The notes under the pieces were generated by a model, which did not search any database, was not told the DNA's origin, and saw only the letters and a program-made list of their open reading frames with translations. Shown here piece after piece: positions 17,718-27,314 of a stretch of 64,000 bases of DNA. A program made the translations under genes and the position numbers. Each line of letters opens with the position of its first letter. The first letter of the stretch is position 1. This DNA comes from Acidobacteriota bacterium (GTDB lineage Bacteria > Acidobacteriota > Vicinamibacteria > Vicinamibacterales > SCN-69-37). The DNA lies in assembly GCA_947467605.1 (NCBI GenBank), contig CANIII010000007.1, positions 82,383-146,382 of the forward strand. The letters are read 5' to 3'.

Positions 17718-18619
17718 GGGTTCGCGATGTAGCTCTTCCGCGTCCGGGCTTTCAGACCCGTCTGCTTCACGCGCACTTCAATCTTGTGCAGCTTGCCGTC
17801 GAGCTTGTCGGGCGAAAAGCCCAGCACGTACTGGCTGTGCAGCTCATTCGCGACGCGCGTGAACGTCGAGTTGAGATCAGTCGTGCCCTTCAGTTCGAAG
17901 TAGCCGCCGCCGGTTTCTTCTGCGATCTTCCGCAAGCCGGCGTCCGGCTTCTGCGTGATGCCGCCCCCCGGTGTGCCGCGCAGACCAATGCCGTAGATCA
18001 TGAACTCGCTGGCCAGCGCGCGCGTCTGCACGTCCTTCTGACTCTTGCGGCTGATGTTGTCGTCGCCGTCCGTGAAGAGCAGCACCACGCGGCGGCCGTC
18101 CAGGCCCTCCATCGCGTCCATGCTCCGATCCGTCGCATCCCACAGCGCCGTCGGGTTGCCGAACTGGATGTCATTGCGGATCGCGCGAATCAGCTCATCG
18201 CGATTGCCGGTGAACATCGGGGGCGTGATGATGATCTTGTCGCTGAAGCTGCCAATCCGTGCCTTGTCGCCCGGCAGCAATCGCAGCGCGAACTGCTCGG
18301 CGCCTTCCTTCAGGTTGTCCATCTGAAACGTCATGCTGCCGCTCGTGTCGAGCATGACGACGACGGTGATCTTCTGGATTTCGTTGGCAAAGAGAGTGAT
18401 GGGAGTGACGATGCCGTTGTCGAGGATTTCGAACTCGTCGCGCTGCAGGTCCGGCACCAGGCGGCCCGTGCCGTCGATCACCGTCGTGTAGAGCGGCACG
18501 GTCCGCGTACCCGACTTGAACGTCGCGCCCTGTTGAGGGGGCGTCTGTTGTGCCGCGAGGACAGCCATTCCGCTCAAGAGGACGGTAGCCAGGGCCAAAA
18601 CGCGGAAGGGGCGAGTCAT
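17714..18619 (-). CDS. Acidobacterial VWFA-domain exported protein, copy 3
   Basis: 301 residues; first gene of the VWA triplet. Signal peptide MTRPFRVLALATVLLSGMA, then FKSGTRTVPLYTTVIDGTGR, a VWA domain with DTSGS and FTDGDDN, and the closing motif HSQYVLGFSPDKLDGKLHKI. It is closer to copy 2 than to copy 1 by eye, which suggests two successive duplications. The 34-bp gap to the next gene upstream is too short to hold an obvious promoter. Confidence 0.88.
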   Translation of the reverse strand: MTRPFRVLALATVLLSGMAVLAAQQTPPQQGATFKSGTRTVPLYTTVIDGTGRLVPDLQRDEFEILDNGIVTPITLFANEIQKITVVVMLDTSGSMTFQMDNLKEGAEQFALRLLPGDKARIGSFSDKIIITPPMFTGNRDELIRAIRNDIQFGNPTALWDATDRSMDAMEGLDGRRVVLLFTDGDDNISRKSQKDVQTRALASEFMIYGIGLRGTPGGGITQKPDAGLRKIAEETGGGYFELKGTTDLNSTFTRVANELHSQYVLGFSPDKLDGKLHKIEVRVKQTGLKARTRKSYIANP

Positions 18620-18653
18620 AGGCCCATCTTACGCAAGAAACCTACCAAGGTTG

Positions 18654-19364
18654 TTATCGAACGAGTTTCCTCAGCACGGCGATGGCCAGGTCCTGCGCGA
18701 TGAAGAACGGGCTGGTCGCGATCGTGATGAGCGACGTCGTGGGCAGGTGCGCGTCGATGAAACGCGCGGTCTTGGCGTGGTCGATGTACGACATCTCGGG
18801 CGCAAAGAAGTCGAGGTCGATGTTGAGGATCTTGTTGCCGTGAGACACGAGGCTGCGGTCCGCGAGGCCGTCCTCGCTCGTCACCAACTGGGCGGTGCCG
18901 ACGACACCCGCCCGTTGCGACGGCACGATGTAGTTGCCGACGTTCAGATGGAAGTTCGTGTAGTTGAACGCGTCTTCGAGGGTCTTGCCGTCATAGAACC
19001 GTTCAGGGACGCGCGTGTCTTTGTGCTGGTCGATGTGGATAAGCGTGGCGTCGTGCGCGATCTGTCCCCGGGCCAGTGCCTCCAGCCAGAAGTAGAAGAC
19101 GTGGTTGTGGTTGTCGACGATCACGGTAGGGATGCCGCGCCAGGTGGTCTTCACCAGGCGCGCGAGGCCCGTGCAGGATTGCCGCACGCCGAACTCGTCG
19201 AGGTCTTCGAACACGACGCGATCGCCCGGCACGACGTCTTCGACGCCGCCAACGAAAAGGGACGGCACCCAGAGTGTGGGTGCCGTCCCTCGAAGTTCGT
19301 AGGAGAACGCGTTGTTACCGACTGGCCCGGTGATCTCGAATGGCTCAGCGTAGTCGGTCGGCAC
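18654..19364 (-). CDS. UPF0489 family protein (arginase-like fold)
   Basis: 236 residues from GTG 19364. Conserved UPF0489 motifs are seen: TVIVDNHNHVFYFW, LIHIDQHKDTR and ILNIDLDFF, whose Asp/His residues resemble the metal site of arginase/deacetylase-like hydrolases. The substrate is unknown. The first 75 bp of the gene contain a perfect 13-bp hairpin with a T-run (19258-19290) that looks like the terminator of the upstream gene. Either this hairpin is real and lies within coding sequence, or translation begins after it (GTG codons exist near VVPGDRVVF). The upstream part reads like protein (EPFEITGPVGNNAFSYEL), so I keep the long start. Confidence 0.78.
   Translation of the reverse strand: MPTDYAEPFEITGPVGNNAFSYELRGTAPTLWVPSLFVGGVEDVVPGDRVVFEDLDEFGVRQSCTGLARLVKTTWRGIPTVIVDNHNHVFYFWLEALARGQIAHDATLIHIDQHKDTRVPERFYDGKTLEDAFNYTNFHLNVGNYIVPSQRAGVVGTAQLVTSEDGLADRSLVSHGNKILNIDLDFFAPEMSYIDHAKTARFIDAHLPTTSLITIATSPFFIAQDLAIAVLRKLVR
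19255..19290 (-). terminator. Terminator-like hairpin inside the 5' end of the UPF0489 gene
   Basis: Perfect 13-bp inverted repeat (arms 19258-19270 and 19278-19290, 7-nt loop), followed on the minus strand by TTTT at 19258-19255. It lies about 80 bp after the stop of the sialidase-like gene. It has all the features of an intrinsic terminator but sits within the next open reading frame. Confidence 0.6.
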
Positions 19365-19368
19365 GCAC

Positions 19369-20916
19369 CTATTTTGCCGTGAATTGATACGACGACAGCG
19401 CCACCTTGCCGAACCAGCTGGCCTGGAACCCAGCGCGTGAATCCCCCCAGATCGTCATCAGCATGTCTTTGGTCATGTCGATGCCGTCGTTGTCGTCCTG
19501 CTGTGAGTTGCGGTAGTAGTCGCGCGCCGGCGACTTCTCGTGGCTGACGCGCAGTGGTGCGCTGAACGTCTTGCCGGCATCTTTCGAGATCACCGACCAC
19601 ACATCGAAGCTGCCACCCGGATACGTGGCCTTCCACGTGAGCCCGAGCACCCCGCCGAAGCGCGAATACATGATGGCCGGTTTGGTGACGCCCGTCGCCT
19701 CGGGCACGCTGCCAACCGCCATAAACGGTGACCACGTCTTGCCGTCGTCATTGGATGTGGAAATCTCGTAGTGCGGCGCCGGTGTGTTGACAGTGCGCAT
19801 CACCGAGAACCGTCCGGGCGTCGTCGGGTCAGCGATCAGGTTGCCGATACCGCCGCCACCGCCGCCGCCACCACCCCTGGCGCCGGGCACGGCCGCGGGA
19901 AGGGTGATGTGCTTCATCACGTGACGCGACCACGTCTTGCCCTCGTCATAGCTGATGCCGAAGACCTGACACGGGCACGACACGCCTTCGCTTGCCGGCA
20001 CTTTGCTGACGACGTAGATCTCGGCGAAGCTGCCCAGACCCGCTGCCGCGTTGACGCGGCCCGACTGTGGCCAGTCCGGTGCATCGAGGGCGTAGACGGT
20101 GCCGAAGCTCTTCGCTTTGTCTTTCGACACGGTGAAGTAGGACTGCGACCGCAGTTTGTCGGGCGCGCCGGTGTCGATGTTGGTCTGGCCACCGGAGGAC
20201 GTGAGGTAGATCGTGCCCGTCTTGTCGTCAAACGTGAGCCACGGACGATCCCAGGGCGAGTTGCCGCCGAAGTACGGCTTCAGGTCCGCAGCGAATTGCG
20301 GGAACGACCGGATGTTCAGGTCGGTCTTGTATTTGCCGTTGGGTGTGTAGGAACTGATGCCTTCGACGCGCTTGCTCCACGTCTTGCCGTGATCTTCCGA
20401 GCGCAGCAGTGCGGTGCCGCCGGGTGGATCGATCGCCACTGGATCGGTTTCTCTCGGCTCGCAACCGATGAGCATGATGCCGTCCTTGGTCGCGCCGGCA
20501 AATGGATCGGGGCAGCGTGTGCGCTTGCCTTCAAGAATCGGCAGCACGAAGTGTTTCCAGGTCCTGCCGCCATCAAATGACTGCGCACTCACCGGCCACG
20601 TCGAGTTGGGGAAGTTGTGGAAGTCTTTGCAGTTCACGTTCGGCGCTTCGCAACCGGGGATCGCCTGCCACGTGCCCATGCCGGTGCCGATGATGTTGTT
20701 GGCGTCGGTGGGATCGATGACGAACTGGGCTTCACCGGAGCCGCGCGTTTCGTCGCCGAGAAGGAGGAATTCTTCCGAGATGGGCTTCGGTGGCGGCGGC
20801 GCGGCCTGGCGTCCACCACCCGGTTGCAATTCCTGTGCGATCAACCATCCGGCGCTGCCAATCACCGCGATGCTGGCCAGGATCGTCCCAATCCACGTTT
20901 TAGTCTTCGCTGTCAT
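19369..20916 (-). CDS. Exported sialidase-like (Asp-box/BNR) protein
   Basis: 515 residues from ATG 20916; an upstream in-frame TTG (20979) would start in a terminator hairpin. A signal anchor (WIGTILASIAVIGSAGWLIA) is followed by a proline-rich stretch and a beta-propeller. At least five Asp-boxes are visible: SFDGGRTW, SEDHGKTW, SYDEGKTW, SNDDGKTW and SKDAGKTF. A glycine run lies near residue 360. Asp-box propellers include sialidases and many non-catalytic binding proteins; I cannot identify an Arg triad, so enzymatic activity is uncertain. It probably acts in the periplasm or outside the cell. Confidence 0.8.
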   Translation of the reverse strand: MTAKTKTWIGTILASIAVIGSAGWLIAQELQPGGGRQAAPPPPKPISEEFLLLGDETRGSGEAQFVIDPTDANNIIGTGMGTWQAIPGCEAPNVNCKDFHNFPNSTWPVSAQSFDGGRTWKHFVLPILEGKRTRCPDPFAGATKDGIMLIGCEPRETDPVAIDPPGGTALLRSEDHGKTWSKRVEGISSYTPNGKYKTDLNIRSFPQFAADLKPYFGGNSPWDRPWLTFDDKTGTIYLTSSGGQTNIDTGAPDKLRSQSYFTVSKDKAKSFGTVYALDAPDWPQSGRVNAAAGLGSFAEIYVVSKVPASEGVSCPCQVFGISYDEGKTWSRHVMKHITLPAAVPGARGGGGGGGGGIGNLIADPTTPGRFSVMRTVNTPAPHYEISTSNDDGKTWSPFMAVGSVPEATGVTKPAIMYSRFGGVLGLTWKATYPGGSFDVWSVISKDAGKTFSAPLRVSHEKSPARDYYRNSQQDDNDGIDMTKDMLMTIWGDSRAGFQASWFGKVALSSYQFTAK

Positions 20917-20978
20917 GGGGCCGTTTATATGCCACTTCGCGCGGCGGGAATGGTTGTTACGGTTACACGTACATGACA

Positions 20979-21010
20979 ACGGGACGGTCGCATGACTGCG
21001 ACCGTCCCGT
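20979..21010 (-). terminator. Strong hairpin after the 21,028-22,443 gene
   Basis: Perfect 14-bp inverted repeat (arms 20979-20992 and 20997-21010, loop TGAC) 17 bp after the minus-strand stop at 21028. The downstream side reads TTGTC, a weak U-tract. It probably ends transcription of the upstream gene and separates it from the sialidase-like gene. Confidence 0.6.
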
Positions 21011-21027
21011 CAGGTGTCAACCGAGAG

Positions 21028-22443
21028 CTAGGTCGTGACGGTCGGGCCGCCGGTCTCCGAGGCTTCGAGTCGATCGACGAGTGCGTCGAGGTCCTGGAAG
21101 CGGAAGACCTGATCCATCATCTTGTGTCGGCTGAGGATCGGCTGGTAGCGATGCACGGCGCGGAAGACCGGCTCACGCACGAGTTTCTCCCAGAGCGCGC
21201 GCACCTTCGGGTCCGTGCTCTTGGGTTCGTACGCCAGATACTGGTGCACGAGCGGATGGCCTGGCGTGATGTCCATCGCCATGGTGGTCGAGGCCGCCAC
21301 GCCGTGGCGGATCGAACCCGTGAATTCCTCGTCGGCGCCGCGTCGCTTGATGAGGTCTTCGAAGATCTCCGGATGGCGCATGTTTACGATGTTGGTCGGC
21401 CACGTGATGCCGGCCTTGAGGATCTTGAACGCGCGCTCGTTGGGCGCTTCCATTTCCGCAGCGATCCACGGTGAGGCGACCGGCTGCACCATGTGGCCGG
21501 GCGAGAAGTAGAGCGCGCGACCGGCGCCGCGCCAGAAGTGTTCCCACGCGATCGGATCGGTGTCGGCCAGCACCTTCTGCACGAGGTCAACCATCGGGTA
21601 GTTGAAGCAGCGCGTCACGAGGCCGAGCGATTCGAGGGCGCAGCCGACGTAGCCGGGCACCGAGTTGTTGTGGCAGAGCTTGATGAACGCGCGGAGCACG
21701 CGCTCAACGTCCTGCGTGCTGCTGTCGAGCGTCAGTTGTTTGATCAGCGACTCGCCCACCGCCAGCCCGAGGCCGGCGTGCATCATCGTCTGCGACTTCA
21801 TCGGCACGTGGGCGGCCTGGCCATCCGTGAGGATGCCGTGGGCGTCTTCGCTCACGTTGTGTTTCATGATCCACGTGCGCTGCGAGTACACGTGTCCGAG
21901 GCCTTCGACCGACCAGATGTTCTCGTAGTCGCCGATGCCGTAGGCCTTCTCCATGAAGTGCGCGAGATCGAATTCGCCAGACTTCGGGATGCCGATTTCC
22001 TCGGGGTTGTTGCGAACGAGGACGAAGATGTAGCGGGTATTCTTCGCCTGCTGCATGTAGAGCGAGCTTTCCGACCCGATGGTGGCGGCTGCGGCGAGGC
22101 TCGCCTGATCAAGCAATTGCCCGGGCAGGTCGCTCCAGTACGAACGGAAGCCGCGTGGCGAGGAGACGAGGTTGGCGACCGAGTCGATACCCTTCGACAG
22201 GTACTCATCCATGGCAATGAAGGTGACAGCCGCCGGATCGCCGAACTTTTCCGCCATCCGCTTGGTCTTGAAATACAGCTGACCCGTCATCGTTGGCGGG
22301 TCTTTGGCGTCGGGGCCGGGGCCCGGGGGGTTCTTGGCGTTCACCAAAGACGGTGAGACGCCGAGAGCCTTCGCGGTTTCCTGAGCGGTGTAGAGCGTGT
22401 TCGCCAGACAATAACTTGCAAAGGATGAGACGAACTCGCGCAT
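21028..22443 (-). CDS. Unrecognised protein, family member A (three copies in the window)
   Basis: 471 residues from ATG 22443, fixed by GGAGG 7 nt upstream; the open frame continues to 22761 but that part is the promoter region of the divergent chemoreceptor gene. No signal peptide or clear membrane helix. Motifs shared with the proteins at 52323-53657 and 59220-60293 include MMHAGLGLAVGESLI, GYVGCALESLGL, FWRGAGRALYFSP and ITWPTNIVNMRHPEI. The succession of Gly-rich HAGAG / EG / GAGRALYF motifs faintly recalls DUF1702-type proteins of enediyne clusters, but this is weak. Transcribed alone, divergently from the chemosensory locus. Confidence 0.75.
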   Translation of the reverse strand: MREFVSSFASYCLANTLYTAQETAKALGVSPSLVNAKNPPGPGPDAKDPPTMTGQLYFKTKRMAEKFGDPAAVTFIAMDEYLSKGIDSVANLVSSPRGFRSYWSDLPGQLLDQASLAAAATIGSESSLYMQQAKNTRYIFVLVRNNPEEIGIPKSGEFDLAHFMEKAYGIGDYENIWSVEGLGHVYSQRTWIMKHNVSEDAHGILTDGQAAHVPMKSQTMMHAGLGLAVGESLIKQLTLDSSTQDVERVLRAFIKLCHNNSVPGYVGCALESLGLVTRCFNYPMVDLVQKVLADTDPIAWEHFWRGAGRALYFSPGHMVQPVASPWIAAEMEAPNERAFKILKAGITWPTNIVNMRHPEIFEDLIKRRGADEEFTGSIRHGVAASTTMAMDITPGHPLVHQYLAYEPKSTDPKVRALWEKLVREPVFRAVHRYQPILSRHKMMDQVFRFQDLDALVDRLEASETGGPTVTT

Positions 22444-22549
22444 TTGAGGCCTCCGGAAGATGCCGGACGGGACCGCGGGCCGCCGGATACCCGAGCTTAC
22501 AGGGAAAACCCTGTCAACGTCGAGGCGTCTCTTGAGACGGCGGCGAGCC

Positions 22550-22577
22550 TTGACAACGATCTGACGAGCGTCATACT
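22550..22577 (+). promoter_or_regulatory. Promoter of chemoreceptor gene 1
   Basis: TTGACA at 22550-22555, 16-bp spacer, CATACT at 22572-22577, 53 bp before the start codon. The same boxes with the same 16-bp spacer and the shared string GCGTCATACTC occur upstream of chemoreceptor gene 2, which supports it being functional. It looks like a housekeeping-sigma promoter rather than a sigma-28 flagellar one. Confidence 0.65.
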
Positions 22578-22630
22578 CAGCGTTCTGTCGCGTTCGCATT
22601 GTCTGATCTTCCGACTGACGGGTGTGCATC

Positions 22631-24346
22631 ATGTTCAAGAACACGAAGATTGCCACGGTGATCCTCGGAGTCGTCCTCACCATCGTGTTCTTGATGAGTT
22701 CGCTCGCGGCGTATGCGATCTTCGAAATGGCAGGGGTCAGCGACCGGGTGCGACATGCCAATCACGTCGATTTGCCGCTCAAGCAGGCCGCGGCGAATAT
22801 CGGCGAGCGACAGTTGCTGCAGTCGATCGACCTGTACGAGTCGATCGTCGATGCGACGCAGGGGCGCGCGGACGAAGTGGCCGGCGATCTCGCGAAGGTC
22901 AAGGCGCTCGACGGTGAAGTCGCGGCGGCGCTCACCGAGTCTGCACGCATCATTGATGCGGCCGCCGCCGATCCTGATTCCGGGCCGGCATACGGCGAGC
23001 TCCGGCAGGCGCAGAAGACCCTCGAGCGCGGCTACAGCACCTACCAGGGACGCGTGGCTGACACGACGAGGATACTGCTGGCCATGTCGCAGGATCGCCC
23101 GCTCGACGCGGACGGCGTGGTCGCAGCCAAACGGACGCTCGAGACCGCTGTCAACGACCTCAAGACCCTCGAATCCGCGTTGCAGAAGGATGTCGACGAG
23201 TTGCAGGGCCGCGTCGACCAGCTGGCGACGGCCAGCGCCGCAGCGACCGAAGCCGCCGAGGTCCGGATCGAGCGATCGATGATCTTGCTGAGCGTCATCG
23301 CGGCGGTCTTCGGTATTGTCGCCGGCATGAGTCTGGCGCGCTCGATTCGTCGGCGGCTCGGCCAGACAGCCGCGTCGATTTCGCGCCTGGCTGGCGGTGA
23401 CCTCTCGCAGCGGCTCGAAGTGACCCGGCGCGACGAGATCGGTCTCATGTCTGAAGCGATGAACGACATGCTTGACGTGCTCCGCGACACGATTGGCAAC
23501 ATCCAGTCGATCACGAGCGGCGTGACCACCAGCAGCACGCAGCTGCGTGCGGCGGCTCAGCAGATCTCCGCCGGCGCCAGCAGCCAGGCGAGCTCCATCG
23601 AAGAGACGTCATCGGCCATGGAGGAAATGGCGGCGGGTATCAAGCAAAACGCGAAGAACGCCGACCAGACGCAGGTCATTGCCCGGCGCGTGGCCGGTGA
23701 CGCCAAGACGAGTGTCGACTCGGTCGAGCGGACGGCGACCTCCATGCGCGGCATTGCCGAGCAGATCGGCATCGTCGGCGAGATCACGCGCAAGACCGAG
23801 TTGCTGGCGCTGAACGCCTCGGTTGAGGCGGCCCGCGCCGGCGAACACGGGCGGGGGTTTGCCGTGGTGGCCTCCGAGGTGAGCAAGCTCGCCGAGACCA
23901 GCCAGCGGGCGGCGTCCGAGATCATTCAATCGTCGGCTGATGGGCGGGAACTCGCCGAGTCGACACGGCGGATGCTTGGCGCACTGCTGCCGGAGATCGA
24001 GAAGACGAAGGACCTGGTGCAGGGCATCTGCGCGTCGTGCGACGAGCAGAGTGTGGGCGCGGGACAAATCAGTCTGGCGGTCAGCCAGCTCGATCGGGTG
24101 ATCCAGCAAAATGCCGCGGCCTCGGCCGAGCTTGCGGAAACGGCATCGGCTCTGTCTGCCCAGGCCGTTGGACTGAAGCGAGCCACGTCCTTCTTCAAGC
24201 TCGGCCGGAGCGCGGAATTCGAGGACGGTCGCGGCGCGCCGAGAGTCTTTGTTCACGACATCGAAGATCGCGACGGCCGCCTGTTGATCGGCCGCACGGA
24301 GAGCGATCGCGCGAAGTTACACGACGGTGATCTCGGACGGTACTGA
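22631..24346 (+). CDS. Methyl-accepting chemotaxis protein 1
   Basis: 571 residues from ATG 22631 (GTG 22622 is possible). Membrane helix 1 ([20 protein letters not shown]), a periplasmic four-helix-type sensor of about 170 residues, helix 2 ([19 protein letters not shown]), a HAMP domain (about 235-290) and a long signalling coiled coil. The hairpin tip reads [20 protein letters not shown], flanked by Glu/Gln-rich methylation helices. It lacks a 38-residue block that chemoreceptor 2 has between HAMP and the signalling domain. The tail ends in HDGDLGRY. Ligand unknown. Confidence 0.93.
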   Translation: MFKNTKIATVILGVVLTIVFLMSSLAAYAIFEMAGVSDRVRHANHVDLPLKQAAANIGERQLLQSIDLYESIVDATQGRADEVAGDLAKVKALDGEVAAALTESARIIDAAAADPDSGPAYGELRQAQKTLERGYSTYQGRVADTTRILLAMSQDRPLDADGVVAAKRTLETAVNDLKTLESALQKDVDELQGRVDQLATASAAATEAAEVRIERSMILLSVIAAVFGIVAGMSLARSIRRRLGQTAASISRLAGGDLSQRLEVTRRDEIGLMSEAMNDMLDVLRDTIGNIQSITSGVTTSSTQLRAAAQQISAGASSQASSIEETSSAMEEMAAGIKQNAKNADQTQVIARRVAGDAKTSVDSVERTATSMRGIAEQIGIVGEITRKTELLALNASVEAARAGEHGRGFAVVASEVSKLAETSQRAASEIIQSSADGRELAESTRRMLGALLPEIEKTKDLVQGICASCDEQSVGAGQISLAVSQLDRVIQQNAAASAELAETASALSAQAVGLKRATSFFKLGRSAEFEDGRGAPRVFVHDIEDRDGRLLIGRTESDRAKLHDGDLGRY

Positions 24347-24368
24347 ACTGATTCCGCCGTCCCGACTC

Positions 24369-24396
24369 TTGACAATATTTAGGTGGGCGTCATACT
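24369..24396 (+). promoter_or_regulatory. Promoter of chemoreceptor gene 2 and the che operon
   Basis: TTGACA at 24369-24374, 16-bp spacer, CATACT at 24391-24396, 108 bp before the start codon. The design is identical to that upstream of chemoreceptor 1. With gaps of 20 bp or less downstream, this promoter could drive the whole block to cheB. Confidence 0.65.
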
Positions 24397-24504
24397 CATC
24401 GCGCCGGTCATGAGAAGAGCGTCGCATCGCGAGACGCGCGCCGGTAGACGTACACACGAACGCGGCCGCATTGTGCGGCTCCCGGACCTGAGGCCTAACG
24501 GATC

Positions 24505-26334
24505 GTGCTGAAGAATCTAAAGATTGCCACCGTCATCCTTGGAATCGTGCTGTCGCTGGTTGTGCTCATGGGCGTGCTGGCCGGCTACGCCATTCTGGAA
24601 ATGAGCATCATCAGCAGCCGCGTGAAGCACACCAACCACGTGGATATTCCTCTCAAGCAGATTGTGGCCACCGTCGCCGAGCTCCAGCTGCATCAGACCA
24701 TCGAGATCTTCGAAGCGTTGCAGGACGCCACGCATGGGCGCGGCGATCAGCTGAACGGCGATTTCTCGAAGATCAAGACGATTCAAGCCGAAACGGCCAG
24801 CGCATTCGAAGAGGCCGGCAGCCTGGTCGACAAAGCCGTGGCTGACGCCGACGGCGAGCAGGCGTATGTCGAGGTGAAGCAAGTCCTTCGCAAGCTGACC
24901 CGCAGCTACAAGAGCTTCGAGGATCGCGCGGACGAGCTCACGAAGCTGTTGCCCGTGATCGCGCAGGCCTCGACCCCGGAGACAGAAACGGTCGCCTCGG
25001 CGAAGCGTGCGCTCGAAGCGAGCACGACCGATCTGCGAGCCATCCAGACCACGCTTCAGGGTGAGGTCGATGAGCTCATGAGCAAGGTCGACCGGCTGAC
25101 TGCGGCCAGCACCGTCGAGACCGAAGCGGCTGAATCGCGCGTCCAGCGCTCGCTCATCATCTTCAGTGTCATCGCCGTGCTGTTTGGCGCCATCGCGGGC
25201 GCGCGGACGGCATCGTCGATCCGCAAGCGTCTCGATCAGTCGGTCCTGGCGATCTCGCGCGTGGCCGAGGGCGACCTCTCGCAGCGTCTCGAGGTGACGC
25301 GGATGGATGAAATCGGCCAGCTGTCGCAGGCCGTCAACCGGATGCAGGACAACCTCGCGACGACGGCACGCATGGCCGAGAAGATCGCCGAAGGCGATCT
25401 GACCGTGAAGCCGCACCTGCTGTCGGATCGCGACAGCCTCGGCATCGCCCTCTCGAACATGCTCGAGGTGTTGCGCGACACGGTCGGCAACATCCAGTCG
25501 ATTACCGGCAGCGTCACGGCGAGCAGCACGCAGCTCAGAGCCGCCGCGCAACAGATTGCCGCGGGCGCGAGCAGCCAGGCGAGCTCGATCGAAGAGACGT
25601 CGTCGGCCATGGAAGAGATGGCCGCCGGCATCAAGCAGAACGCCAAGAACGCCGATGAGACGCAGGCCATCGCGCGGCGTGTCGCCGATGAAGCCAAGTC
25701 GAGTGTGCAGTCGATTGAACGTACCGCCGGCTCGATGAAGGGGATTGCCGAGAAGATCGGTGTCGTTGGTGAGATCACGCGCAAGACGGAGTTGCTGGCA
25801 CTCAACGCGTCGGTTGAAGCCGCGCGTGCCGGCGAGCATGGCAAGGGGTTCGCGGTCGTCGCGTCCGAAGTGAGCAAGCTTGCCGAGACGAGCCAGCTGG
25901 CGGCCTCGGAGATCATGCAGTCGTCGGCCGAGGGCAAGGAACTCGCCGAGGCCACGCGCAAGATGCTCGCAGCGCTTCTGCCCGAGATCGAGAAGACCAA
26001 AGACCTCGTGCAGGGCATTTGCGCATCGAGCGACGAGCAGAGCGTGGGCGCCGGCCAGATCAGCCTCGCCGTCAACCAGCTCGATCGCGTGATTCAGCAG
26101 AACGCTGCGGCGTCGGCAGAGTTGGCGGAAACCGCTGCCGCGCTGTCCGCGCAGGCTGTGGGGTTGAAGCGCGCGACGTCCTTCTTCAAGCTCGGGCGCG
26201 CGGCCGCCGATGGCGACCGCCCGGCCAGCCGTGTCGTCATTCGTTCGGTCGAGGATCGTGACGGCCGGCTGCTGCTCGGGCCTGGTGAAGACGGATCGAG
26301 CGCGACGCACGACGGCGATCTGGGTCGCTACTAG
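24505..26334 (+). CDS. Methyl-accepting chemotaxis protein 2
   Basis: 609 residues from GTG 24505; the N-terminus [19 protein letters not shown] aligns with that of copy 1. Same plan as copy 1, but with a second HAMP-like unit: [16 protein letters not shown], then [16 protein letters not shown] before the signalling domain. The signalling tip is [20 protein letters not shown]. The C-terminus ends in the same HDGDLGRY as copy 1 although the preceding linker has diverged. The two genes are tandem duplicates that differ by one HAMP unit. It probably feeds the CheA encoded downstream. Confidence 0.93.
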   Translation: MLKNLKIATVILGIVLSLVVLMGVLAGYAILEMSIISSRVKHTNHVDIPLKQIVATVAELQLHQTIEIFEALQDATHGRGDQLNGDFSKIKTIQAETASAFEEAGSLVDKAVADADGEQAYVEVKQVLRKLTRSYKSFEDRADELTKLLPVIAQASTPETETVASAKRALEASTTDLRAIQTTLQGEVDELMSKVDRLTAASTVETEAAESRVQRSLIIFSVIAVLFGAIAGARTASSIRKRLDQSVLAISRVAEGDLSQRLEVTRMDEIGQLSQAVNRMQDNLATTARMAEKIAEGDLTVKPHLLSDRDSLGIALSNMLEVLRDTVGNIQSITGSVTASSTQLRAAAQQIAAGASSQASSIEETSSAMEEMAAGIKQNAKNADETQAIARRVADEAKSSVQSIERTAGSMKGIAEKIGVVGEITRKTELLALNASVEAARAGEHGKGFAVVASEVSKLAETSQLAASEIMQSSAEGKELAEATRKMLAALLPEIEKTKDLVQGICASSDEQSVGAGQISLAVNQLDRVIQQNAAASAELAETAAALSAQAVGLKRATSFFKLGRAAADGDRPASRVVIRSVEDRDGRLLLGPGEDGSSATHDGDLGRY

Positions 26335-26354
26335 CTTCCCGGCTCACATTGGTG

Positions 26355-27314
26355 ATGCAGGACCCCAAACATTTCGTCTACGCGCACCGCGGATTTCAAT
26401 ACGCGGTTCCGGTAGAGAACGTGCTGGAGATTGTTGAACTGCCGTCACTGCTGCCCTTCCACGGCACCATGCGCGGCGCGCTCGGCAACATGGTGCATCG
26501 AGAACATTTGTTGCCGGTGCTCGACGCCACGGATCTTTCGACCAGTCTCGGGCCCGGGCCCGAGCGACAGATCGAAACCATCGTGGTGATTCAGCACGAC
26601 GGCGTGTTCTGCGCCCTCGCAATTGATCGCTACATCACCGTGGTGCAGCTGGCGTCGCCCGTCGACGCGGCGGCACCCGTCGATCCCGCAGTCGACGGCC
26701 GACAACAGATCGTCGAGGCGACGCTCGGCTTCCGCAACAACTCATTGATCGTGCTGTCGGTCGCGGCGCTGACGCGCATGGTGCGCGATCAGTTCGGCGA
26801 CCAGCACGTCCTCCGTGAAGACGGCGATGCCACGGGGCCTGTCGAAGACGTCGCTGATGTCGCCTGGAATGGCTACCTCTGCGCACGCATCGGCACCGTG
26901 GTGCTCGGCATCCCGATCGAGCCGGTCCTCGAAGTCATCGAAAACTACGAAGTGACGCCGCTCTTTCTCGTCGACCCCTCGCTGCGCGGCTTGATCAATC
27001 TGCGGGGTCAGGTGCTCGCCGTACTCGACATCTCGGGCGATCTGGGCCTGCCATTTCGCACACTTGAGGAAGTCAGCCAGTTTGTGATCGTCCGCGCCGA
27101 TGACACCGAGTTCGCGCTGTGCGTGGACAAAGTCGTCGGGCAACGGCGAATCCGCCAGGCGCAGATTGAAAGCGCCGACTCCCTGATGAACGGTGAGTTG
27201 GCGAAGTATCTGGTGGGCGTGCATCAGTCGGACGCCGACCCGACGCTGATCATCTCGGTCCCGAACATCCTGCAGCTCACTCGGCTCCAGTCCGTGCTCA
27301 ATCAACCGGCATGA
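26355..27314 (+). CDS. Double CheW-domain coupling protein
   Basis: 319 residues from ATG 26355 (TTG 26349 and GTG 26352 are in frame). Two CheW folds lie in one chain: residues 5-145 (FQYAVPVENVLEIVELP, MVHREHLLPVLD) and 165-315 (GTVVLGIPIEPVLEVIENYE, LRGLINLRGQVLAVLDI). CheW links receptors to CheA. Two fused domains could bridge two receptor or kinase sites in an array. The stop overlaps the cheA start (ATGA). CheV is excluded because there is no receiver domain. Confidence 0.9.
   Translation: MQDPKHFVYAHRGFQYAVPVENVLEIVELPSLLPFHGTMRGALGNMVHREHLLPVLDATDLSTSLGPGPERQIETIVVIQHDGVFCALAIDRYITVVQLASPVDAAAPVDPAVDGRQQIVEATLGFRNNSLIVLSVAALTRMVRDQFGDQHVLREDGDATGPVEDVADVAWNGYLCARIGTVVLGIPIEPVLEVIENYEVTPLFLVDPSLRGLINLRGQVLAVLDISGDLGLPFRTLEEVSQFVIVRADDTEFALCVDKVVGQRRIRQAQIESADSLMNGELAKYLVGVHQSDADPTLIISVPNILQLTRLQSVLNQPA

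Noticed and set aside
22444..22761. N-terminal extension of the 21,028-22,443 gene
   Set aside because: The internal ATG 22443 has an ideal ribosome-binding site, and the extension is basic low-complexity sequence covering the chemoreceptor 1 promoter.
24517..26310. 597-codon open frame antisense to chemoreceptor 2, and a 638-codon one antisense to cheA (28382-30298)
   Set aside because: Both are products of strong GC-rich codon bias on the true strand; they encode Arg/His/Leu-rich sequence without motifs and lie fully under well-supported genes.
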